DNA of 64,000 nucleotides from Ophiura sarsii (lineage: Eukaryota > Echinodermata > Ophiuroidea > Amphilepidida > Ophiuridae), in assembly GCA_035610835.1 (NCBI GenBank), contig CM069457.1, positions 40,961,319-41,025,318 on the forward strand, written 5' to 3'. Under the pieces are notes generated by a model. It did not search any database, was not told where the DNA came from, and worked only from the letters and a program-made list of their open reading frames with translations. The translations under genes and the position numbers were made by a program. Positions 55,456-64,000 of this stretch are shown one piece after another. How positions within the stretch are numbered: position 1 is the stretch's first letter; every line of letters starts with the position of its first letter.

Positions 55456-57557
55456 GGATCATTTTTATGTAAGATAATCCATAAAACACAAATTTTATAT
55501 TATAACTACCCGTTAAATTGATGCCGATTTTGCCCGTTCATTCCGTCAAAAGGAACTATTATCGTACTCAGTTTTGCCGGAAGTGCCGCTCAAAACCGAC
55601 TTTGTGGTGTGCTGCCGCAAATAATTTTTTTGGCAAGTCTGTCTGTCCAATGCCTCCGCACGTCCCACTACCGTACTTTTGATTTTCTTTAACCCGGGTA
55701 GCTACTACTTGGACTTTAATTGTGGCTTAAGGAGTGACGGTGATGACATATGGTCTTCACCCAAAATATTTTCATTATGGACATAGCTACATTTCTGTAT
55801 ATGTGTCGGTTTGTCATCCCTAAAGATAGCATAGTAATCAACATTTATACAGGACTATACGTCGACCGACAAATACAATATGTTACGAACTTTTCTATAA
55901 GTAAACAAACTCTTACACTGTTGCTGCGCACGCCATTGCGTTCATGGCGCAAGCTGTAGGACTATTTTGTTTGTTACGGGGCAGGTAAAAGGAGGCAAGC
56001 TGTGGCTGCGCAGTGCAACCAAGGACGCTCTAATTATATATCCTGGGTGCAAACAGTACAATAGGCGTACAAGATAACAGCGCACAAGAGGAGACGAGAA
56101 CAAAAAGTCATCCATACAGCCAGGATAGAAAAAGGACTGCAATTAACTTTAACTCCCGGGCGTAGCAGCTCTTCATCCAGGATAACATGTGTTACATGTT
56201 AAAAGTGATTGCGGGTAGTATGACGTCAGTGCCTCAAAATCCCATCACGGACCATCCAAAACGCGCGCGCGCGGACCACAACGGGCCTGAGTTAATATAA
56301 CAATTCGGATAGGCCCTCATGGGATGTCTTTTATATGAATGCAGTCAATAGTTAGGTCACCCAAGCCCTATTATGAAAGCTATGAAGATTGTTAAACGGG
56401 GTCAGTCGTCACAAACATGCACAAACACAAAAGTCAAACGACCTTGCTATTGTCATGCTATTGTCAACACTCCCTACACAGAGGTCTGCTGTGCAAATCT
56501 GTACGATGATATTCTCATGTAATGTCTATAGCAGATTTCATTCCGTGGTATAGAACTATGAGGTTTCCGTGGTCTTCGCTATCTCCAAGCAGATAGAGCA
56601 ATACGTACACGGACTTTTTTGTAGACGAGGGTTCATTTCATGTTTTGGTGAGGTTTAGAATGAGTTAGGATTCCTGTAATTTTGAAGACCACGGATTTTC
56701 AAAACGTGAATTGTCCAACATTTTACGACATAAATTTGGTCACCAAACGTATTTAAAACTATACATTTTACCATTCTGCAGATGTTATTGACCCTCCTCT
56801 ATAATTCTACATGATTTTTAACACGTTTCTCAGTTTTTGAGAAGCCCAAATAGACCATTTTCCGAGGCTATTTCTAGCAAATATTGCAGTCACTGATACT
56901 CCATTGTTTTCTTGCGTATAACAAAATATGACATGCAGCGTGACCTCCCTACTGGCTGAATGGAAATGTTACATACAGGGACATGTTAAATATATAGGGA
57001 CGGTGTGAACAAACATGCGTGATTTAAATACATACGTTTAAGCATTCATGTCTACTGGAGGAATAATTAATATCAATAGGCCGAAAAATAAACACACAGT
57101 TCCCAAGACTGGATACAGAGGATCATGACTATATATACCCCGCCTCCCGCCAAAAATAAAAATAAAAGACCTAATCTAAGACCCCACTATAAAACCACGA
57201 CCCTATGCCTATACATGTACTGAATTACATGGATATAGTATCATGTACATGGGGAGCCTACCTGGATTTAAGGGCACATGGGGTCCCTGTATTGTGGGGT
57301 ATCTGGAATATTAAGTGCTCCTGTGATAACTGGATTTCAAGAGTACACATCCCATGTACCCACGAGAACCGCCAAACCCACGAAACGCGAATTCTAATGT
57401 TTTTATAATACGCGTAAGCAAGTCAGATCTGATTGGAGTATGATGTGTAGTGTAGTGTACATTTGCCTAATCCTGTTCGCCCCGTAAGCCTTGCTGGGCG
57501 TTCCCCGTATAGTGTACGTTTTACTAAACATGTACGCTCCGTAAGCCTTACTGGCCG
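55456..57557. other. No gene recognised (2.1 kb)
   Basis: About 55700-55920 is a diverged relative of 54400-54600 (shared ATATGG-CCTCGCC-AGAATATTTT and AGCTACATTTC-GTATAT blocks). No coding motif, RNA gene or promoter was supported. Confidence 0.45.
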
Positions 57558-57743
57558 ATCTCTCTTAAATCAAAAGATCGAAAAGTCAATCTTAAAGATT
57601 ATGCTGAGGGAAAGATCTTAAAAGATTGAAAATGTTCAATCTAATAGAGTGAAATTCCAGTCCGATATAATAAAATTTCACTATATCTTTCCCTCAGCAC
57701 AATCTTAAAGACCGACTTTTCAATCTTTTTATTAAAGGGAGAT
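57558..57743. mobile_element. Small fold-back MITE
   Basis: ATCTCTCTTAAATCAAAAGA, TCGAAAAGTC and ATGCTGAGGGAAAGAT are inverted as ATCTTTCCCTCAGCAC, GACTTTTCAATC and AAAGGGAGAT. About 186 bp, non-coding. Confidence 0.8.
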
Positions 57744-57889
57744 GGTATACGTTTGCCGAATCATGTAATAGTTGGGCGTTCATCAATAACCCTAACTCTA
57801 AGTGTAGCAGTAGGTAAGATACGCTTGCATGGTTTTTCTGGATCTAGCGTTAGATCTAAAATAAGGTTGAGTTCTTCTATGGCCTTTTA

Positions 57890-58355
57890 TACAGGGTGAG
57901 TCAAGGTCCCAATTTTAGAGATTTTTAAACCAGTTATAATTTTATTGATATGCACAGTAAGAATGCATTGTTAGCTAAAACTTAAATTTTATTTCATCCA
58001 AATTGGTTATTCCAAACGGGAGATATGTGAATTTTTCCAAATTCTGTGAAATTTAATCTGTTCCAACTTCCAAAGTACCTCAGTGAATGCAACAGTTTTA
58101 AATGCACGATTTCGAATATGTCAATCAATGCCTACAATGGAAAATTGGGGTATATTTGGAACACTTTGGATTTCGCGCTTTTTCGTTGATATGTTGTAAT
58201 TATGGCCTGGAATAAGGTATCGTCTTGGAAATTTCACCAAGTATGAAGAAGTATTCCTACTCCTATAAGAAAAAAAGAAATTGGCCAATTTTTAACAAGA
58301 AGTATTTTTCCTGATTTCCTAAAAACGGGACCTGAATATTTTGACTCATCCTGTA
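57890..58355. mobile_element. Mariner-type MITE, TACAGGGTGAGTCAA ends
   Basis: The left end TACAGGGTGAGTCAAGGTCC and the right end GGACCTGAATATTTTGACTC-ATCCTGTA are inverted with a small gap. TA flanks. 466 bp, no coding capacity. Confidence 0.83.
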
Positions 58356-59179
58356 TGTTTATACACAAACTAGACAGCTTTAGAGTTACATTTTTATCTA
58401 TGACCATGTGAAGTATTGATGCAATCAACAGATGGGAACAAGACAATAATAGAAATATATGTATATATATATATCGTGTAATTTTTTTATTGATAAGATA
58501 TTCATAAGATTAATTTGCACTTTTATGAACCCAAATAGATTGAATATGTTATTAGGGCTATTGCATGTAATTCACCAAATTATGGAAACATTGCTCGATT
58601 CCTTTCGAGAAGTCGCCGTATACTATCTGACAATTAACTGAAGAAAACTCTAAAAAGTACGTGTACGGATCGGGGGTGTACAGTTCAGTGGTGTAGCCAG
58701 GGGGCGAGATTGGCACTGTCGGTTATCGCGAGGGTCGATTACTCTCGCCGGTTCGGGGAACGCCGCGCTACGCCACCACAACCAGTCGCTATAGTTTCTC
58801 ACTCAGCGATAATTCTCAAAATTGACAGCCTGGTAAAGCCAGTGGTCTGTTCACTTTTATTCTGTTTCTCCCTCCCCCTTCCTATAAAGATGTGCCACTG
58901 GTAAAGGTCCAAACGGGCTGAATTTCGGGAATTGAATTTCTAAGAAATTAACCCTGAATTCAGGTAAGCCTGAACATTTTTCGTGTCTGCTATGTCTGTA
59001 AAATACCAAGAGATGATGGCTATGCCGTCAGCACATTTGAAGTAGCACCGGCAGACTCAGGGTACATGACCACTGGTCATTTGATGCCAAATGAACCAAA
59101 TAATGTTGGAGTCTCGGTCTGAATGGATTAAGTTGTCTGTAGTATTTTTTGTTTTAGTAACGACGTATACGCGTTATCA
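58356..59179. other. No gene recognised
   Basis: Contains a short (AT)n at 58459-58474. Nothing else supported. Confidence 0.4.
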
Positions 59180-60177
59180 TACACTGAAAGCCAAACTGGA
59201 GTCAAGTGACTCTTGAAATGGAGTAAATCGGCCATGACCCTCCAAAGGAGTCATCCTGACTCTTCAAAGGAGTCATCTTGACTCTCCAAAGGAGTCGTCC
59301 TGACTCCCCAAAGGAGTCATCCTAGCCGTCGGAAAGAGTCATCGGCCATGACTCTCCAAAGGAGTCATCCTGACTCTTCAAAGGAGTCATCCTGATTCTC
59401 CAAAGGAGTCATCCTGACTCTCCAAAGGAGTCATCCTGACTCTCCAAAGGAGTCATCCGAGCCGTCGGAAAGAGTCATCGCCCATGACTCTCCAAAGGAG
59501 TCATCCTGACTCTCTGGAGCTAATTTGCATATTTTACTTGGTCTTAATTAGCCGAGTAAAATGCACAAATAGCTCATTAGCATAATTGCAATGGTACAAA
59601 AATTAGCACCGATGCTCGTGTATACCATTTTAATTATGCTAATGAGCTAATTTGCACATTTTATTTATTTAAACCTATTAATTTATTTCAATTAAGTCGA
59701 TGCCTTAATTTAACACCGTTGAATGTATATTGATATATGCATATTTTTCACTGGTTAAGGAAGGGGAGTGATTGCTCACTAAGTAAATGCAAATACATTG
59801 AGCAAGAACATAAACATCAAAGAACCAATTACATTAAAGCCCCCCCCCCCCCCCCCCCCCCCTCCAGTTCTCAGTGTCTTATTTCCCTTTTTTCCTACCT
59901 GGAGTCACGGTGACTCTATTTAGCCAGTTGGAGTCATTATTACTCTCGAAAGGGAGTCCAGCCTACATGTGACTCTATGTCAATATTGACTCCATTTGAA
60001 GAGTCACAAGACTCCCTTGAAGAGTCATGCATCATGACTCTCCAAAGGAGTCAGTAAATGTTGACTCTCCAAGGGAGTCATGTGACTCTCCAAACAGAGT
60101 CAATATTGACATAGAGTCACATGTAGGCTGGACTCCCTTTATAGAGTAACCCTGACTCCAGTTTGGCTTTCAGTGTA
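59180..60177. mobile_element. TACACTGAAAGCC element with GGAGTCA arrays, fused to a gene end
   Basis: Perfect 24-bp TIRs starting TACACTGAAAGCCAAACTGG (59180-59203 and 60154-60177), on TA. The interior has ~21-bp direct units CTCCAAAGGAGTCATCCTGA (59235-59515) within a longer unit containing GAGCCGTCGGAAAGAGTCAT, an inverted segment with GCTCATTAGCATAATT (59558-59660), a C-run (59840-59862) and more GAGTCA/TGACTC units. The right TIR supplies the last 12 codons and the stop of the sulfotransferase gene. 998 bp, no transposase. Confidence 0.9.
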
Positions 60178-61813
60178 TCGCAATAGATCCTGACAATATT
60201 TATCTGTTTGGTTTTTGTTTGAAACAAGTTTAATAAATCGTCGATCTCTTGTATCGACCTTGTCCGTAGCCACACATCTATCTGTCGCTATTTGTCTCAG
60301 TCGCTTAAACTCGCCAACGTCTGACTCAAAGCTCGGACCGTATGCTGCAACCCGTTCCCAAAACGTTTTGTTAAAATGGTCGTAAAGTACAACATCACCG
60401 GCGTTCCAGAGGCGAACCTGCTTTTTCACTTCACCGGAAATATCATAACGATGATTTTCCTTACGAATACCTTTTGGTAGGTATATAATATCATCATAAT
60501 CCCAGCACAGTAGCTGTTTCAATAATATTAACGATTCGTCGAAGTATTCAGTGAGTAGAACCAAATCGAATTCTTCGTCGATCTTTTCGATCTTCGCTTG
60601 CAGGCGGGATACAGACATCTTGTTATAGGACCTCGGAAAAATCCCGAAATCGTAAAGTTGACCGTTTTTACTTGCCGTTTTCCATTGATACTTCTTAGTT
60701 GTGTAATAAAATAAAGGGTCTCTCATAAATGTCTCAAATGGATTTGTATGGTTTGAAATTCCCATGCCTTTCGCCCATTCAAAATAACCGAAAGCAGATT
60801 CAAATTGGTACACAGGATCGCGCACAATAGCGATGTACTTCGCACCGGACACTACCGTGTCCATTTCGCGTCGATTGTACACGGCGTGATTGGTGAGAAT
60901 GTCAAAACTACTGTTCGTCAAGTTGTGTGGCATTTGTAACATGTACTTTCTAGAGAAATAATATTCAGTAGAAAATATATGATTTGATTTAGGAAGTGCA
61001 AATAACAAATTATTGCGATATCCGAATCGCTGAAATATGGTCGCCATTGTCGTGCTACCCGTTTTGTGGGATTTGATGAACACAATTTTGGTGATGGGAA
61101 ACGTACAATTGTCTTCGTCTTTCATAGACAAATTTGAAGTGTTTTGCGGGAGACTAGCGCTGGAACTATTCACCTTAAATTCTTCGTAGCTGTCGTTAAC
61201 CACCATGCTAGTCTTAGTCAAAGTATGTTTCGAATCGGTCTTAGTCAAAGTATGTTTCGAATCGGTCTTAGTCAAAGTATGTTTCGAATCGGGTCTTGGT
61301 AATCCACCCGGTGGGCCATCTATCACAGGATTTTCGTTCATGGTTTTGAGTGAGTGTAGATCCGCATTGCGTTGGCTCAAGTCGGTGAGTCTAGTTTGAC
61401 GAAGGGGCGTTCCTACACTCTTAGTTTCCTGGGTTTGGTCAGTGAATTTTCTTTTAACAGAACCATCGTTCCCGCCACTTGACATCTGTGATATTATTGA
61501 TCTACGAATGAAAAGAAAATTATGATTATGAAATATTTGTCAAAACATGGTGTTTTTACTGAAAATAGACTGACATTGAATAGAAATTGAGTTGCATGCA
61601 GCAATTCGTTTGGAATTAAAGTAGGTGGCATGTCTTGTGTGTAGAATAGGCTATTTCTATTTACCTGTTTATACCGGCAAAGGTAGCTGGATATCTGTGA
61701 ATTTGTTTTGTTTTAAAATCCGTCATTTTGAAAACGACAAGTATCGAGGAAATCACCATAGTCATAATCAGAAGCCAGTAGACCTTCTTCATTTTATGTA
61801 GTAAATACTCCAT
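60139..61813 (-). CDS. GAL3ST1-like: Galactose-3-O-sulfotransferase-like (galactosylceramide sulfotransferase family), two exons
   Basis: Predicted Golgi type II membrane enzyme that would move sulfate from PAPS to the 3-OH of galactose on glycolipids or glycans (family knowledge). Exon 1 is 61813-61665 and exon 2 is 61501-60139, about 503 residues in all. The ATG at 61813-61811 has an in-frame TGA three codons upstream. Residues 1-10 are a basic tail and VYWLLIMTMVISSILVVF (11-28) is the anchor. DSKHTLTKT occurs three times in tandem in the stem (about 121-147). The 5'-phosphosulfate loop is FIKSHKTGSTTM (about 191-202) and the 3'-phosphate motif IAIVRDPVYQFESAFGYF (about 273-290). Length exceeds the ~420 residues of vertebrate relatives because of the stem. 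The last 12 residues come from a transposon TIR. A single locus; substrate cannot be read from sequence. Confidence 0.93.
61211..61291 (-). repeat. 27-bp coding minisatellite, three units
   Basis: Three nearly perfect 27-bp units, each encoding DSKHTLTKT, inside exon 2 of the sulfotransferase between the membrane anchor and the catalytic domain. The units are almost identical at DNA level, which implies recent expansion; copy number may vary between individuals. Confidence 0.93.
61502..61664 (-). other. Intron of the sulfotransferase gene (163 bp)
   Basis: The donor reads AAACAG|GTAAAT and the acceptor CTTTTCATTCGTAG|ATCAAT, with a pyrimidine-rich tract. Joining gives ...ATA AAC AGA TCA ATA ATA TCA CAG ATG..., which keeps the frame from the anchor exon into the catalytic exon. 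Confidence 0.85.
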
Positions 61814-62265
61814 CACTATTCACTAATGTATTTGAAACTGGTAGTAGAGAAGCAGTGGTATTGAGTCTTGACAAAGTGACAGTTAAAGGCGCTACTTATA
61901 GACCTTATTGCACCCAATGAAAATTGCACCGACGTAGTGAACTGAGGCACGATATAGTCGCGGTTGAACTGAACAAAGTCTATCTTGCCATGAGTGAGTT
62001 TACCTAAATGCGCCGAAGCTACAGCGGAGTGTTGCGCGATATCATGTTGTTGGTAACACATAAGAATGTTACTTTTCTGTATGAATTTGTTTCTGTATTA
62101 GATGTATCTTTGATCACGTGACGTCGAAAACAGTTGTGCGAATTACGGCTGCGCAGGGAGTTAACATAATTGCTTTGTTTGTTTGTTTGTTTAAACGGTC
62201 GGTCCGTGCGGACACATGCTTGGGTCCTGAAGGGACCAGGCTCAAGCTAAATGCTCGGGCAAGGC
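61814..62265. promoter_or_regulatory. Upstream region of the sulfotransferase gene
   Basis: Expected to hold the 5' UTR and promoter because it directly precedes the start codon. No TATA box or initiator could be assigned with confidence. A (GTTT)n run lies at about 62174-62193. Confidence 0.35.
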
Positions 62266-62437
62266 TTAACACTTTCCACGCGGCTATTAGTTTTACCATA
62301 TTCCAAACAGCTTTTTCAGAAAACTTTCCCAATTTTCAAACTCTATCTCAAGGATTACAGAACCAATACCTGGCATGTTTGTACTTATTTCAATGCATTT
62401 CTCATGGTGATTTCAAATATGGTAATGAAATTTAAAA
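62266..62437 (+). mobile_element. Family A MITE, right end missing
   Basis: TTAACACTTTCCACGCGGC start and interior up to TCTCATGGTGATTTCAAATA then ATGGTAATGAAATTT; the last ~75 bp are gone. Confidence 0.85.
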
Positions 62438-62985
62438 TCCCAAAAAATATTCGTAAAAAAGGTTTTTATGTAAATTATCATCAGGTAGATGGGATTGATT
62501 ATAGATTTGATGCAGTTAACATCCCATCAATATGTGGGACATCCGTGGTATAGGTCAAGGCACTTATTGGGTTATCGATTTTAATGGCGGACACTACGCA
62601 CGCATATTTTTGTGTTGTCGTCTTGGACCAGTTATGTCCTAGACTGACGGACCTCACATCATTCTAATCTACAACATGTTATTACTGGAACTTTGCTGAA
62701 CATCTTCATTTGATTGGTATGTGTTTTTAAAAGCTCTTCATTGCTAAATGTGACTGTTTTGTTCTACGCTCATCGCCCATAGACCGGGCCATAGACTGCC
62801 TGTTTTACCCGCCGTATTCAATTCCCATTCACTCAACGTGCCGGTGCTCTCCATTGTTTTGTGATTGTCTTTTTTAAAGACTCTTCTTGTTTTTAATTTG
62901 CTTGCTAGTTTAGATAAGATTTCTTGTCTAGTCCAGAATGCTTAGCACCACTACCATGACTAGGCCTACAGTACCAGTATATGGA
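62438..62985. other. No gene recognised
   Basis: Nothing supported. Confidence 0.35.
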
Positions 62986-63838
62986 AGCATAAGTGTGTCA
63001 TTTCCGCCTAAACTCCAGATAAGGGACCTAAACCCCAGATCCTTATCTGGGGTAAAGGCGCCTTGTCCGGGGTAAAGGCGCCTTGTCCGGGGTAAAGGCG
63101 CCTTGTCCGGGGTAAAGGCGCCTTATCCGGGGTTTACGATCCTTATCTGGGGTTTAGGATCGTAAACCCCATACAAGACGCCTTATCCTTAGTTAACGAT
63201 CCTTATCTGGGGTTAAGGCGCCTTATCCGGGGTTTACGATCTTTATCTGGGGTTTAGGATCGTAAACCCCAGATAAGGCGCCTTATCCGGGGTTTAGGAG
63301 CGTAAACCCCAGATAAGGCGATTCTTATCTGGGGTTAAGGCGCCTTATCTGGGGTTTACGATCCTTAGCTGGGGTTAGGAAACGTAAACCCCAGATAAGG
63401 CCCGCCTTATCTGGGGTTTACATCCCTTATCCAGGGTTAAGGCGGAAATGACACACTTATGCTGCATATGTGTGAACCAAGGAGCGTTAACCCCAGATAA
63501 GGTATGTAACCCTAGGATAACGGGCCTTAGGATAACGGGCCTTATCTGGGGTGTAAATTGTTAATCCCAGATAAATATCATTTACATACATCCCTTATCC
63601 GGGGTTAAGGCGGAAATGACACATTTATATGCTGCATGTGTGTACCATAGGAGCGTTAACGATCCTTATCTGGGGTTAGGCGCCTTTGCGCCTTATCCCT
63701 AGTTAACGATCCTTATCTTGGGTTAAGGCGCCTTATCCGAGATTGACGATCCCTATCTGGGGTTTAGGATCATAAACCCCAGATAAGGCACGTATTATCT
63801 AGGGTTAACATCCCTTATCTGGGTTGGTGTTTTTTTGT
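62986..63838. repeat. CCTTATCTGGGG motif array within a TIR-like element
   Basis: The 12-mer CCTTATCTGGGG and close variants occur dozens of times on both strands, linked by GTTTACGATC and GTTAAGGCG. At 63045-63125 a 20-bp unit (GGCGCCTTGTCCGGGGTAAA) is repeated four times. The first block is bounded by AGCATAAGTGTGTCATTTCC (62986) and its inverse (about 63444-63463). Two further partial blocks ending in GGCGGAAATGACACA-TTAT follow to 63838. Non-coding. Confidence 0.88.
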
Positions 63839-64000
63839 ATATAAAGAGCAAAAGTGAACAATAGCCCAACAGACATTAACATAGCTAATGAACTGAGTGA
63901 TTACAAATCAAACGGGTAACTCTCAACAGAGAGCTCTGATGAGCCAATCAATTGGTTCACTGCAACTCAGAAAATAATCAAAAATACAAGTAAACACAAT
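63839..64000. other. No gene recognised
   Basis: Short end of window; nothing supported. Confidence 0.4.

Overview
The window is eukaryotic, AT-rich, repeat-dominated DNA from an animal genome. It holds a spliced gene with GT/AG intron borders, non-LTR retrotransposon fragments of the L2/CR1 and RTE kinds, and many small DNA transposons with terminal inverted repeats (TIRs). A galactose-3-O-sulfotransferase of metazoan type and the style of the repeats fit a marine invertebrate, possibly an echinoderm or hemichordate. The species assignment is inference only. No rRNA, bacterial operon or CRISPR array is present.

Only one convincing host gene is present, on the minus strand at 60139-61813. 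It is a two-exon type II membrane sulfotransferase of the Gal-3-O-sulfotransferase family. Exon 1 encodes the cytosolic tail and membrane anchor. Exon 2 encodes a low-complexity stem with a triplicated 9-residue repeat and the catalytic domain. Its last 12 codons and stop lie inside the terminal repeat of a neighbouring transposon at 59180-60177.

Layout. 0-19 kb: scattered copies of a TTAA-flanked MITE (family A), an L2-like LINE inserted inside one of them (2003-3182), CAGGGTG-ended mariner-like elements, an RTE-like LINE (14836-15940) and an L2-like tail (17640-17869). 19-30 kb: a locally amplified low-copy family with degraded coding segments (one open 92-codon copy at 27690-27968), interrupted by a ~180-bp satellite (22.46-24.54 kb), a hAT-type MITE nested in a fold-back element (25.1-26.06 kb), a TTA-flanked element and a family A insertion. 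29.7-30.75 kb: two head-to-head elements made of arrays of the palindrome CCAGTATCGNNCGATACTGG. 34.2-35.7 kb: a TIR element carrying a 21-bp array. 37.6-39.9 kb: a family A copy split by a 2.07-kb insertion with an 8-bp target duplication. 41-44 kb: small fold-back elements and two family A copies sharing one TTAA. 45.05-46.95 kb: a 53-bp satellite. 47.3-51.3 kb: several hairpin elements. 51.6-55.5 kb: a large nested inverted-repeat structure. 57.5-64 kb: more TIR elements, the sulfotransferase gene, and a CCTTATCTGGGG motif array.

The most interesting signal is a set of non-autonomous elements that share one architecture: a TACACT-type terminus and an interior filled with short, self-complementary, GTCA-containing motifs, with a different motif in each element. 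One of these elements supplies the 3' end of the sulfotransferase coding sequence. Several insertions can be checked against empty sites or intact homologues inside this same window.
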